NCBI RefSeq assembly: GCF_012927405.1
Contig: NZ_JABBGM010000003.1
Span: 186,001 to 250,000 of the forward strand
Source of the DNA: Novosphingobium olei
Lineage (GTDB): Bacteria; Pseudomonadota; Alphaproteobacteria; Sphingomonadales; Sphingomonadaceae
DNA length: 64,000 nucleotides
Direction of reading: 5' to 3'
Of the stretch, positions 9,025-17,429 are shown piece by piece. How positions within the stretch are numbered: the stretch's first letter is position 1; each line of letters begins with the position of its first letter. Made by a program: the position numbers and the translations under genes. The notes under the pieces were generated by a model, which worked only from the letters and a program-made list of their open reading frames with translations, was not told the origin of the DNA and made no database searches.

Positions 9025-9279
9025 TCAGAGGTCGTCGTAAGATCGACGATCCTGGCGGATGGCGCGCTGGAAATTCACGCCGTCGCGAACATCGGCGCGG
9101 TCCTTCCAGTATCCGGCGCCGCGCTGGATCCAGTCCTTGCTGCCAGACGCCGGGCTCAGCGCCTTGAAGCTCGCCACAGCCTCGCGCACCAGCGCCGCGC
9201 GCGACGTGCCCTGCTCCGCGGCACGGGCATCGAGCCACTTGATATCTTCGTCGGACAAGTCGGCAAGGATGCGGGTCAT
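9025..9279 (-). CDS. vapB: VapB-like ribbon-helix-helix antitoxin
   Basis: An 84-residue protein. The first 45 residues (TRILADLSDEDIKWLDARA, then TSRAALVREAVASF) are a ribbon-helix-helix DNA-binding fold. The tail (GYWKDRADVRDG) is the likely toxin-binding part. An in-frame TGA lies a few codons upstream, so ATG 9279 is the only ATG. No Shine-Dalgarno sequence precedes it because a perfect palindrome abuts the start, so the mRNA may be leaderless. Confidence 0.85.
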   Translation of the reverse strand: MTRILADLSDEDIKWLDARAAEQGTSRAALVREAVASFKALSPASGSKDWIQRGAGYWKDRADVRDGVNFQRAIRQDRRSYDDL

Positions 9280-9312
9280 GACGATATCATGATATCATAT
9301 CATGATATCGTC
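9280..9312. promoter_or_regulatory. Palindromic operator of the VapBC operon
   Basis: A perfect inverted repeat: 16-nt arms (gacgatatcatgatat and its complement) around a single central C. It ends directly at the antitoxin start codon and also covers the TGA of the DUF3291 gene. Antitoxins of this class repress their own promoter by binding such palindromes, so autoregulation is the natural reading. Confidence 0.85.
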
Positions 9313-9763
9313 AAGCCTTGGCAGTTCGGTTTTCGCGCCACCAGCGGAAGGTGAACACCCCATCGCCTGGCCCTTCCGCGCCCAGCTTCGCCAGCATCGC
9401 CATGCCCTCGGACACGCTCGGCTCGTGGCCCTCTGCCACAGGCCACAGCGCCATCGACGGCTCCATAGGGTTGAACCAGTCCTTGCGCCGCGCCAGCACC
9501 GCGCGGTGGTCCGCCTGGCGATAGGCGAAGGCTTCGAGCGAGGGCACGTCGCGCCACACCGACATGTTGACGATGAAGTCCGGATCGTCGGGGATCGCGG
9601 CGATGTCGGTCGCATTGCCGCCATCGCCCACCAGCCGCCAGACGAACCCGTCCGAGGCTTCGGCCATCGCGTTCACGTGATCGAGCGCGGCCATGAAGTC
9701 GGCATTGGCCGGATCGTCCTTGGCAACGCGAAACCGCGCGACGTTGATCTGGGCAATCGGCAT
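9311..9763 (-). CDS. DUF3291 domain protein
   Basis: A 150-residue protein starting MPIAQINVARFRVAKDDPA and containing DGFVWRL, a DPDFIVNMSVWRDVPSLEAF segment and the RRKDWFNPM/FRWW motifs. These are characteristic of DUF3291, a dimeric alpha-beta barrel family related to antibiotic-biosynthesis monooxygenases. Reaction and substrate are unknown. ATG 9763 is preferred over an upstream TTG because a GAGGG lies just before it. Its stop codon is inside the VapBC operator. Confidence 0.75.
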   Translation of the reverse strand: MPIAQINVARFRVAKDDPANADFMAALDHVNAMAEASDGFVWRLVGDGGNATDIAAIPDDPDFIVNMSVWRDVPSLEAFAYRQADHRAVLARRKDWFNPMEPSMALWPVAEGHEPSVSEGMAMLAKLGAEGPGDGVFTFRWWRENRTAKA

Positions 9764-9918
9764 GGACCCTCGTTCGATCTTTTGCGGCAAGCGGGGCGGG
9801 AACCCCGGGCAGGAACCTCATGCTGCGTAATCGTCCATACGTCCAGTGGCGGCTTGTCGACGCGCCGGGATCGCCATACCCTGCCCGCCCCGGGGGCTGA
9901 ACGGGGGGACCGCAGACC

Positions 9919-10938
9919 ATGACCTTGCACCGCATCGCGCGCTGGCTCGCGCCATTGTCGCTCGTACTGTCCACCGTGCCGGGGGAAGCCGCCCCGCCCG
10001 ACAGCTACTACGCCACCGCCGGTCGGCCCGATGCGTGGAGCGGCGGCGCGACGATGATCCCGATCCATACGCCAAAGGGCGATTTCCGCGTGTGGGTGAA
10101 GCGCGTGGGGAACAATCCCAAGCTCAAGGTGCTGCTGCTCCACGGCGGGCCCGCCGTGCCGCACGACTATCTCGAGGCGATGGACAGCTTCCTGCCGGGC
10201 TCAGGGATAGAATACATCTACTACGACCAGCTTGGCGCCGGGCTCAGCGACAAGCCGGACGACGACGACCTGTGGACGCTGGAGCGCTATGTCGACGAGG
10301 TGGACCAGGTGCGCACCGCGCTGGGCCTCGGTCCCGGCAACTTCTGCCTCTACGGCCAGAGCTGGGGCGGCATCCTGGCGATGGAATATGCGCTGAAGCA
10401 CCAGGATGCGCTCAAGTGCCTGGTGATCTCGAACATGATGGCGTCGATCCCGGCCTACAACGCTTATGCCGACAAGGTGCTGAAGCCGCAGATGAAGCCC
10501 GACGACCTCGCCATGGTCGAACAGCTCGAGGCGCAGGGCAAGACCAGCGATCCGCGCTACATGGGCATCCTGATCCCCGGCTTCTACGAAAAGCACATCC
10601 TGCGCCGCCCCGCCGCGCAGTGGCCCGAACCGGTCAACCGCGCCTTCGCCAGGCAGAACGTGCACGTCTACACGCTGATGCAGGGGCCGAGCGAGCTGGG
10701 CTCGAGCGGGCGGCTCGAAAAGTGGGACCGCTTTGCCGACCTGCACACGATCAAGGTGCCGACGCTGGTCATCGGCGCGCGGCACGACACCATGGACCCG
10801 GCGTACATGGAGCGCATGGCGAAGGAGTTTCCCAAGGGCAGCTACGCCCTGATGGCCAACGGCAGCCACCTTGCGCTCTACGACGATCAGCAGGCCTACT
10901 TCGCCGCGCTGATCGCCTTCCTCAAGCGGCAGGAGTGA
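9919..10938 (+). CDS. Secreted proline iminopeptidase-like alpha/beta hydrolase
   Basis: A 339-residue protein with an N-terminal signal peptide (LAPLSLVLSTVPGEA). The alpha/beta-hydrolase core has an HGGP oxyanion motif, YYDQLGAG, the nucleophile in GQSWGG, an acid in GARHDTMDP and a histidine in GSHLALYDD. This is the S33 family arrangement; members release N-terminal proline or hydrolyse related amides. The signal peptide suggests a periplasmic location. It stands alone, convergent with glmU. Confidence 0.85.
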   Translation: MTLHRIARWLAPLSLVLSTVPGEAAPPDSYYATAGRPDAWSGGATMIPIHTPKGDFRVWVKRVGNNPKLKVLLLHGGPAVPHDYLEAMDSFLPGSGIEYIYYDQLGAGLSDKPDDDDLWTLERYVDEVDQVRTALGLGPGNFCLYGQSWGGILAMEYALKHQDALKCLVISNMMASIPAYNAYADKVLKPQMKPDDLAMVEQLEAQGKTSDPRYMGILIPGFYEKHILRRPAAQWPEPVNRAFARQNVHVYTLMQGPSELGSSGRLEKWDRFADLHTIKVPTLVIGARHDTMDPAYMERMAKEFPKGSYALMANGSHLALYDDQQAYFAALIAFLKRQE

Positions 10939-10957
10939 GCGCGGGGGGCGGTAGCGC

Positions 10958-12358
10958 TCAGCCCTTGGCCTTTTCGGCCTTTTCCGCCTTCTTCTTCTTC
11001 ATCGCGTCGTGGAACTGGTCGGCCCAGCCCGGCTTGATCAGCTGTTCGGCGCGCACCAGCCGCAGCTCGCCATCGGAGACATCGCGGCTAACCGCGCTGC
11101 CCGCCGCGACGATCGCGTCCGCGCCGATCCGCACCGGGGCGATCAGCGCCGAGTTCGAGCCGATGAACGCGCGCGGGCCGATCACCGTCTTGTGCTTGAA
11201 ATACCCGTCATAGTTGCAGGTGATGGTCCCTGCACCGATGTTGGCGCCTTCGCCCACCTCGGCATCGCCAAGGTAGGTCAGGTGGTTGGCCTTTGCCCCC
11301 TTGCCCAGCCGCGCGGCCTTCATCTCGACGAAGTTGCCGATCTTGCTGCCTTCTTCCAGCACCGCGCCGGGGCGCAGCCGCGCGAACGGGCCGATGCTGA
11401 CGCCGCTCGCCAGGCTTGCCCCTTCGACATGGCTGAACGCGTGGATCACCACGTTGTCCGCGACCGTCACGCCGGGGCCGAACACCACGTTCTGCTCGAT
11501 CGTCACGTCGCGGCCGACCTGCGTGTCCCAGGCGAACCACACCGTTTCGGGCGCCACCAGCGTCGCCCCGTCGGCCATCGCGGCGGCGCGGCGCTTGTCC
11601 TGCCAGCGGGCTTCGGCAATCGCCAGTTCGCCGCGGCTGTTGATGCCCATGACTTCGTCGGCATCGTCGGTGACCACCACCGCGCAGACGCGCCCGTCGC
11701 CGTTCGCCACGTTGACGATGTCGGTCAGGTAGTATTCGCCCTGCGCGTTGTCGTTGCCGACCCGCGCCAGCAGGCCGAACAGATCGGCCCCGCGCACCGC
11801 CATCAGCCCCGAATTGCACAGGCGACAGGCGCGCTCGGCCTCGGTCGCGTCCTTGTGCTCGACCATCTTGGCAACCACGCCATCGTGCGCGATCACGCGC
11901 CCGTACTGCAACGTATCGGCCGGTTCGAAGCCCAGCACGACCACCGCCGGGTTGTCGTCCCCGTGCAGCCTCTCGAGCATAGCGCGCATGGTTTCGGCGC
12001 GCACGAACGGCACGTCACCATAGAGGATCAGCACATCGCCATCAAAGCCGCCCAGCGCGCCCTCCGCCTGCTGCACCGCGTGGCCCGTGCCGAGCTGCGG
12101 GTCCTGCACCGCGATCGTCGCCGCGCTGCCCAGCGCCTTTTCAAGCTGTTCGCGCCCGTGCCCCGCCACCACCACCTGGTGCTGCGGCGAAAGCTGCGCG
12201 GCGCTCGCCAGCAGGTGCATCAGCATCGGCCGCCCGGCGATGGGGTGGAGCACCTTGTGCAGGTCGCTCTTCATCCGCGTGCCCTTGCCGGCAGCGAGAA
12301 CGACGATCGCGAGAGGGGCGGTGAAGGAAGCAGCGAGGGGGGAGGAAGAAACGGTCAT
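10958..12358 (-). CDS. glmU: Bifunctional UDP-GlcNAc pyrophosphorylase / glucosamine-1-phosphate acetyltransferase
   Basis: A 466-residue cytoplasmic enzyme catalysing the last two steps to UDP-N-acetylglucosamine. The N-terminal half has the nucleotidyltransferase signature LAAGKGTRMKS and HPIAGRPM. The C-terminal half is a left-handed beta-helix of hexapeptide repeats (GVSIGPFARLRPGAVL, GEGANIGAGTITCNYDG). The tail is a Lys/Ala/Glu-rich extension. ATG 12358 gives the normal family N-terminus. The 62-bp gap to gph, which diverges, must hold both promoters. Confidence 0.96.
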   Translation of the reverse strand: MTVSSSPLAASFTAPLAIVVLAAGKGTRMKSDLHKVLHPIAGRPMLMHLLASAAQLSPQHQVVVAGHGREQLEKALGSAATIAVQDPQLGTGHAVQQAEGALGGFDGDVLILYGDVPFVRAETMRAMLERLHGDDNPAVVVLGFEPADTLQYGRVIAHDGVVAKMVEHKDATEAERACRLCNSGLMAVRGADLFGLLARVGNDNAQGEYYLTDIVNVANGDGRVCAVVVTDDADEVMGINSRGELAIAEARWQDKRRAAAMADGATLVAPETVWFAWDTQVGRDVTIEQNVVFGPGVTVADNVVIHAFSHVEGASLASGVSIGPFARLRPGAVLEEGSKIGNFVEMKAARLGKGAKANHLTYLGDAEVGEGANIGAGTITCNYDGYFKHKTVIGPRAFIGSNSALIAPVRIGADAIVAAGSAVSRDVSDGELRLVRAEQLIKPGWADQFHDAMKKKKAEKAEKAKG

Positions 12359-12420
12359 GGCACGGGCTATTGCCAGCATTTGCTTGCAGTTTCCAGAACG
12401 GGACGGCACGTGAGCGCAAC

Positions 12421-13098
12421 ATGACGCATTTCTCATTCGACGTGGTCGGGTTCGATCTCGACGGCACGCTGCTCGACACCGCCGCAGACCTTGGCAACGC
12501 GCTCAACCATGCGCTGTCGCTCGCCGGCCGCGCGCCGGTGCCGCTGGCGGAAGTCCGCCAGTTCATCGGCGGCGGTGCGGCGCAGATGCTGCGCAATGCG
12601 CTGATCGCCGGCGGCGGAGTGGACGAAGCCGCCTTCCCTTCGCTGCAGGCCAGCCTGCTCGAATACTACGCCGCCAACATTGCCGTTCATTCACGCCTGT
12701 TTCCCGGCGGCGAAGCGATGCTCGACGCGCTCGACGCGCGCGGCGTGAAGATCGCCGTCGCCACCAACAAGCGCGAGGACATGGCCGTGCGCCTGTTCGA
12801 GGAGTTGGGCCTGCTCCACCGCTTCGCCTGCGTGATCGGCGGCGATACGCTAGGCCCGGGTCGCGCCAAGCCCCAGCCCGACATGCTGCACGAAATGATG
12901 GCGCGCTGCGGCGGCACGCGCGGGGCATTCGTGGGCGACACCACCTTCGACGTCGGCGCAGCGCGTGCGGCGGGCCTGCCCGTCGTCGCCTGCCGCTTCG
13001 GCTTCTGGGACCTGCCGCCCGACGAACTCGGCGCCGACGCGGTGATCGACCACTTCGACGAACTGGTCCCCGCGCTGGAGGTGATCGGGCGGGGGTGA
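12421..13098 (+). CDS. gph: Phosphoglycolate phosphatase, HAD family
   Basis: A 225-residue HAD hydrolase. Motif I is FDLDGTLLDT (nucleophile and general acid Asp), motif II is in VATNKRED, and motif III/IV is K-PQPD plus GDTTFDVGAARAAG. It hydrolyses 2-phosphoglycolate, clearing a by-product of DNA repair. Start ATG 12421 gives the normal short lead before the first strand. It diverges from glmU. Confidence 0.9.
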   Translation: MTHFSFDVVGFDLDGTLLDTAADLGNALNHALSLAGRAPVPLAEVRQFIGGGAAQMLRNALIAGGGVDEAAFPSLQASLLEYYAANIAVHSRLFPGGEAMLDALDARGVKIAVATNKREDMAVRLFEELGLLHRFACVIGGDTLGPGRAKPQPDMLHEMMARCGGTRGAFVGDTTFDVGAARAAGLPVVACRFGFWDLPPDELGADAVIDHFDELVPALEVIGRG

Positions 13099-13122
13099 GC
13101 GCCACCCCCGTCGCATTCTCCC

Positions 13123-14085
13123 CTACACCGGATAGCGCATCGCCACGTTGCAGCGTTCGTAGCGCGCGCCGTAGTCGGCCATGATCTGCGCGTCGTGGAC
13201 GAAGCCCAGCTTCTCGTACAGATGCACCGCGGCCTCGCAGCGCTTGTTGGTCAACAGGTAGAGCAGCTCGGCCCCCATGGCGCGGGCGCGGTCGATCATC
13301 GCGGCGAGCAGGAATTCCCCCGCCTTCAGCCCCCGCGCGCTTTCGCGCACGCCCATCTTGGTCAGTTCGAACCGGCCCGGCCCGGTCTGCTGCAGCGCGC
13401 AGGTGCCCACCACGCCAAGGCCGGGCGCGGCCACGAACAGGATGGTCCCGCCGCCATCGATGATCCGCGCGCGCGGGTTTTCCAGCACGTCCCGGTCCGT
13501 CTGTTCCAGCGCGAACATGGCGGTGATCCACTGCGCGTTGATATCGTGGAAGTCGGCCGCCAGCGTGTCGTCGTATTCCAGCAGGGTCAGGCCCTGCGGC
13601 ACCATCCGCGCCGCGCGCCCGGCGATGGAGTCAGCATCCAGCGCGCGCTCGATCGCCGAAAGCTCGGCCATGAACTGCCGCGTGCCCTCGCCCAGGATGT
13701 CTTCAACCGCCATGCCGATGCGCGGCCACATGTCCGCAGCGGCGCGCCGGGCCGCATCGCGCCCCGCCGCCGTCAGCGCGATCAGCCGCGTGCGCTGGTC
13801 GCTGCCGCCCTGCTCCTCGGCCACGATGCCCAGCTGCTTCAACTGGCCGACGCTGCGCGTCACGCCGGGCTGGCTGATCCCCGCCGCTTCGGCCAGCTGG
13901 CCAACCGTCATCGGCCCGGTGCGCAACGCCGCCAGCACGACCATGTGCGCCGGCTGCAGCGGCAGCCCCGCCTGCTCGATCACCTGCATCGCGCCCGCCT
14001 GCAGCCGTTCCGCCAGCCGCCGCAGCCGGCTGCCCAGAAACGATGGCCCCATGTCCGCAAGAATGTCCGTCACGTCCATCTCCAT
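13123..14085 (-). CDS. MarR regulator fused to a GNAT acetyltransferase
   Basis: A 320-residue two-domain protein. Residues ~10-150 are a MarR winged helix (MTVGQLAEAAGISQPGVTRSV recognition region, wing EEQGGSDQRTRLIALT). Residues ~165-318 are a GNAT fold (GTCALQQTG, VRESARGLKAGEFLLAAMI acetyl-CoA loop, LYEKLGF). Such fusions are known in bacteria; the acetylated substrate is unknown. The start codon lies inside a palindrome (14081-14110), so self-repression is likely. No Shine-Dalgarno is evident; ATG 14079 is a possible alternative start. Confidence 0.88.
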   Translation of the reverse strand: MEMDVTDILADMGPSFLGSRLRRLAERLQAGAMQVIEQAGLPLQPAHMVVLAALRTGPMTVGQLAEAAGISQPGVTRSVGQLKQLGIVAEEQGGSDQRTRLIALTAAGRDAARRAAADMWPRIGMAVEDILGEGTRQFMAELSAIERALDADSIAGRAARMVPQGLTLLEYDDTLAADFHDINAQWITAMFALEQTDRDVLENPRARIIDGGGTILFVAAPGLGVVGTCALQQTGPGRFELTKMGVRESARGLKAGEFLLAAMIDRARAMGAELLYLLTNKRCEAAVHLYEKLGFVHDAQIMADYGARYERCNVAMRYPV

Positions 14086-14110
14086 ATCGTGTTATATAAC
14101 GTGATATGGA
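14081..14110. promoter_or_regulatory. Palindromic operator at the MarR-GNAT start
   Basis: A 30-nt inverted repeat, tccatatcgtgttat / ataacgtgatatgga, with 13 of 15 pairs matching. It overlaps the ATG at 14085-14083. Length and symmetry fit a MarR dimer site. Confidence 0.75.
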
Positions 14111-14225
14111 GGTGGGTATTCGTCAAGCGGGAAGTTGGCGCGCTTGCTTATGATCGGAACGGACGCGCAACGATCACAGCGCGGCCGGGATCGAGCGGGA
14201 ACCGGTCAAATACATAAAAACCCTT

Positions 14226-14475
14226 CCGTCGCCCCGTGCTTGACACGGGGCTTGGCTTCCCTTGCGACCTCGCACTCGCCAAGCGGCACGAGGAAATCGA
14301 GGTCGCCATCGCGCGCGAAAAAATCGTCAGGAAATGGCGCCGGGAAAGGAAATACGCGCTGATCGAGGCGGACAACTTCTATTGGCTCGACCTTCGGGAG
14401 CAATGGCATGCGGCAGCGGCGGCGCAAGGCGCAAGCGCGAAACAGCCAAGCCCCGTGTCAAGCACGGGGCGACGG
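14226..14475. repeat. Pair of inverted 32-nt repeats
   Basis: Copy 1 at 14226-14257 and copy 2 at 14444-14475 are exact reverse complements. Each contains its own hairpin, ccccgtg-cttga-cacgggg. They bracket the GIY-YIG fragment. They look like dispersed palindromic repeats of sphingomonad-type genomes rather than insertion-sequence ends, since no transposase lies between them. Confidence 0.8.
14266..14436 (+). pseudogene. C-terminal remnant of a GIY-YIG nuclease
   Basis: The frame reads LAKRHEEIEVAIAREKIVRK followed by WRRERKYALIEADN and WLDLREQW, the conserved C-terminal half of small GIY-YIG (UvrC-like) proteins. The GIY and YIG strands are missing: the frame upstream is made of the repeat at 14226-14257. 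Decay by insertion of, or recombination at, the repeats is inferred. Confidence 0.6.
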
Positions 14476-14488
14476 CAGGTGTTGGTGG

Positions 14489-14938
14489 TTAGCTGCCGTC
14501 CGATGCAGCGAGCAAAACGCTGGTCGTCTTCGCTAAGAACCGGGCGTCCCGTTCGTTGATTGCGCCACAGAGAAAGGCGGCAGCCTTGCGCGAATAAACA
14601 GGCGCTATCCGAACTTGGCGTATCAACTCCGCTTGGGATGCCTCCGAGTTCAGTATCCGCATCATAAGTATTGACGCCCAACGGCTTGAACCAACCACCA
14701 AGCCAGACAAGGCGCTAAGAAAGTGCCTGACATATGTTGCGTCATCAAACTGTTCGACAGCGTGAACCAGTGACCATAGACTCTCATCTTCCGCGTCATC
14801 AGTCAACATGAGCAGAAGCGGCGCTATTGTTCTCGGATCTCCGACAGAGATGATTGGCTCAAGGACAGCATCGATATCTCGGGCTGCTGCTCCGCGTGCG
14901 ATCACCCGCCGTAGCTGCGCTAGGTCGTCTTCGAGCAT
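14489..14938 (-). CDS. Imm30-like immunity protein (orphan)
   Basis: A 149-residue all-helical protein from ATG 14938. The motifs SVGDPRTIAPLLLMLTDDAEDESLWSLVHAVEQFDD and SSRWASILMMRILNS (quoted in part) fit the Imm30 family, immunity proteins for polymorphic toxins. No toxin gene flanks it in the sequence shown. A longer upstream in-frame extension (to 15076) is possible but its composition looks non-coding. It may be a 'collected' immunity gene protecting against neighbours' toxins. Confidence 0.6.
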   Translation of the reverse strand: MLEDDLAQLRRVIARGAAARDIDAVLEPIISVGDPRTIAPLLLMLTDDAEDESLWSLVHAVEQFDDATYVRHFLSALSGLVVGSSRWASILMMRILNSEASQAELIRQVRIAPVYSRKAAAFLCGAINERDARFLAKTTSVLLAASDGS

Positions 14939-15216
14939 GACGCACGATGCCTCGGCGATGGAACGTCCGCAAATGGGCGTCTCCGGACCTTCGAATTTGC
15001 CCCCACGGCTCCGCATGCGGACAAGTTGACAGGCACCTTGCATACGCAATGATTGAGCCACTGTCCTACACGCCAAACCGAGCGTAAAAGGCAGCGCGTC
15101 GTTCTTTCAAACCGTTGATATCAGGCGAACTTCCGCAGCTGCCCGCCAGCGGCGCCCTCACCGCCGGTTTTGCCTTTAGAACACTGTCAACTTCGTCAAC
15201 TTGGGGGGCGTTTGCG

Positions 15217-16254
15217 TCATCCCGCCTTGAGCAGTTCGACCGCGCGGGGGCCTTCTTCCAGCAGGGCGATCAGGCCGCGTTCGGCGCGGCTCAGCCAGCG
15301 GGTCGCGCGCGGCAGGCGCAGCCCTTCGCGCCAGGCTTCCTGTTCGTCGACCAGCGCCAGCACGGCGGGGTGGATGTAGGACTTGCGCGCGATGGCGGGC
15401 GTGTTGCCCAGCCGTTCGGACACGTCGAGCAGCAGGGCCTTCAGCGGCACCTTCTCGCGCGCATCGGCGAGCAGTTCGAAGCCCAGCGCGCTCGCGTGCC
15501 AGGTGCGGAAATGCTTGGCGGTGAAGTCATCGCCCATCGTTTCGCGCAGGTACGCATTGACGTCGGCCGAGCCCACCGGGCAGGCCTCGCCATGTTCGTC
15601 GAGGTACTGGAACAGGTGCTGGCCCGGCAGGTCCTGCATCTTCTTGACGAAGCGGACCAGGCCTCGGTCGGAAATGCGCATTTCGCGCAGCTTGCCCGAC
15701 TTGGCCTTGAACCGCAGCCGCAGCACCTGCCCCTTCACCGCCACGTGGTCCATGCGCAGCGTCGTCGCTCCGAAGCTTTCGTTGGCCTTGGCATAGGCTT
15801 CGTTGCCGATGCGGATGCCGCCGGTATCGAGCAGGCGCACGACCGAGGCGATGCAGCGTTCGCGCGTCAGCTTCGGCGCGGCAAGGTCGTCCTCCACGCG
15901 CTTCCTTACCAGCGGCAGCAGGTGCCCGAAGCGGGCGCAGCCGTCGAACTTTTCCCCTTCGCGCGCGGCGCGGAATTCGGGGTGGTAGCGATACTGCTTG
16001 CGCCCCTTGGCATCGATCCCGGTGGCCAGGATGTGGCCGTTGGCGGCGGGGCAGAACCATGTCTCGCCATAGGCGGGCGGCAGGCCGATGGCGTTCAGCC
16101 GGTCGATCTCCTCGCGGTCGGTGATCCGCTGGCCGTGCGCGTCCCAGTACCCCCAGCCCCGGCCACAGCGGCGACGGCGGATGCCGGGCAGGGAATCGTC
16201 GACGTAGATCAATCGGGTCTTGCCGAAACGCAGCGCCTGGGGTTTGCTTTCCAT
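15217..16254 (-). CDS. DNA topoisomerase IB
   Basis: A 345-residue poxvirus/bacterial-type topoisomerase IB that relaxes supercoils through a 3'-phosphotyrosine. Visible are GWGYWDAHG, the core TGGIRIGNEAYAKAN, the catalytic Arg and His in KHFRTWHAS, and the tyrosine in KSYIHP. Length is normal for bacterial members. It diverges from the GST gene at 16351. Confidence 0.93.
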   Translation of the reverse strand: MESKPQALRFGKTRLIYVDDSLPGIRRRRCGRGWGYWDAHGQRITDREEIDRLNAIGLPPAYGETWFCPAANGHILATGIDAKGRKQYRYHPEFRAAREGEKFDGCARFGHLLPLVRKRVEDDLAAPKLTRERCIASVVRLLDTGGIRIGNEAYAKANESFGATTLRMDHVAVKGQVLRLRFKAKSGKLREMRISDRGLVRFVKKMQDLPGQHLFQYLDEHGEACPVGSADVNAYLRETMGDDFTAKHFRTWHASALGFELLADAREKVPLKALLLDVSERLGNTPAIARKSYIHPAVLALVDEQEAWREGLRLPRATRWLSRAERGLIALLEEGPRAVELLKAG

Positions 16255-16350
16255 CTTCGGCGAACGGGACAGCCCCCTTGCGGTTCCTGCCCCAGCCCCC
16301 CAACTTCCGCCCAGCTTCCCTTACGTTCACCTGCCAGCAAGGATGCCCGC

Positions 16351-17190
16351 ATGTCCGAAGAATACGTCCCCCCCAAGGTCTGGACCTGGGACCAGCCCAA
16401 CGGCGGCGCCTTCGCCAGCCTGAACCGCCCGATCGCCGGGCCGATCCGCGAAGCCGAACTGCCCGTGGGCGACCATCCCTTCCAGCTCTATTCGCTCGGC
16501 ACGCCGAACGGGCAGAAGGTCACGATCCTGCTGGAAGAGCTGCTCGAAGCCGGCATCAGTGAAGCCGAATACGACGCCTGGATCATCAAGATCTTCGAAG
16601 GCGACCAGTTCACCACCGGCTTCGTCGACGTGAACCCCAATTCGAAGATTCCGGCGATGGTCGATCGCAGCGGGCCCGAACCGATCCGCCTGTTCGAATC
16701 CGGCGCGATGCTGCTGCACCTCGCCGAAAAGTTCGGCAGGTTCATCCCCACCGACGCCAAGGGCCGCGCCGAAACGCTGTCCTGGCTGTTCTGGCAGATG
16801 GGATCGGCCCCGTTCATCGGCGGCGGCTTCGGCCACTTCTACGCCTATGCCCCCTACAAGATGGAATACCCGATCAACCGCTATGCGATGGAAACCAAGC
16901 GGCTGTTCTCGGTGGCCGACCGCCGCCTTGGCGAAAGCCGGTTCCTGGCGGGCGAGGACTACACCATCGCCGACATCGCCACCTATGCCTGGTTCGGCGG
17001 GCTGATCCGCGGCGATGCCTATGGCGATGCGGCGACGTTCCTGTCGATGCACGAATACGAGAACGTGAACCGCTGGGTGAAGGAAATCGACACGCGGCCG
17101 GGCGCGCAGCGCGGCCGGCTGGTCAACAGCCCCAAGGGCCTGCTCGAACGCCATTCGGCCAAGGACTTCGACACGCTCTCGCCGGCCTGA
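16351..17190 (+). CDS. yghU: YghU-type glutathione S-transferase (disulfide-bond reductase)
   Basis: A 279-residue protein starting MSEEYVPPKVWTWDQPNGG, with AAGGA-like site AAGGA 8 nt upstream. The thioredoxin-like domain has SLGTPNGQKVTILLEELLEAG and NPNSKIPAMVD, then ESGAMLLHLAEKFG (glutathione site), and a helical C-terminal domain (DYTIADIATYAWFGG). The extended N-terminus and WTWDQPNGG are hallmarks of the YghU/YfcG Nu-class group with disulfide reductase activity on glutathione. Confidence 0.92.
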   Translation: MSEEYVPPKVWTWDQPNGGAFASLNRPIAGPIREAELPVGDHPFQLYSLGTPNGQKVTILLEELLEAGISEAEYDAWIIKIFEGDQFTTGFVDVNPNSKIPAMVDRSGPEPIRLFESGAMLLHLAEKFGRFIPTDAKGRAETLSWLFWQMGSAPFIGGGFGHFYAYAPYKMEYPINRYAMETKRLFSVADRRLGESRFLAGEDYTIADIATYAWFGGLIRGDAYGDAATFLSMHEYENVNRWVKEIDTRPGAQRGRLVNSPKGLLERHSAKDFDTLSPA

Positions 17191-17197
17191 AGCCGCT

Positions 17198-17228
17198 GTC
17201 GGGGCGGGCTCTGCCGGCCTGCCCCGAC
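17198..17228 (+). terminator. Hairpin after the GST gene
   Basis: An 8-bp perfect stem (gtcggggc / gccccgac) extended by weaker pairs, starting 8 bp after the GST stop. There is no clear T run, so terminator activity is only probable. Confidence 0.4.
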
Positions 17229-17285
17229 GGGTGCCACAAGCCCCCTTTTCACGAAGCGAAAGGCGGCTATAAGCGCGCCTCCTGC

Positions 17286-17360
17286 TGGGGCGTCGCCAAG
17301 TGGTAAGGCACCGGTTTTTGGTACCGGCATTCGCAGGTTCGAATCCTGCCGCCCCAGCCA
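17286..17360 (+). tRNA. tRNA-Gln (anticodon TTG)
   Basis: A 75-nt cloverleaf including encoded CCA. Acceptor tggggcg pairs with cgcccca, the anticodon loop carries TTG, the T arm is gcaggttcgaatcctgc, followed by discriminator G and CCA. The integrase gene begins 70 bp beyond its 3' end, so this is the likely attachment site of the prophage. Confidence 0.97.
17319..17360 (+). other. Probable attL (3' half of tRNA-Gln)
   Basis: The tyrosine integrase lies immediately next to the tRNA 3' end, the classic arrangement for integration into a tRNA gene. No second copy of this segment is present up to 64000, so attR must be outside the window and the exact core cannot be delimited. Confidence 0.5.
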
Positions 17361-17429
17361 GCAGAAATCCGCGAGTCTTGCCGCTGTCAACACCGGCACA
17401 ATTCGCGCTTTCCGCAACGCTTTCCGCAG

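Noticed and set aside
11009..12424. 471-codon plus-strand ORF opposite glmU
   Set aside because: Antisense shadow; glmU motifs are complete on the minus strand.
14938..15076. Upstream extension of the Imm30-like gene
   Set aside because: The extra 46 residues do not look like the family and an internal ATG matches the usual N-terminus.
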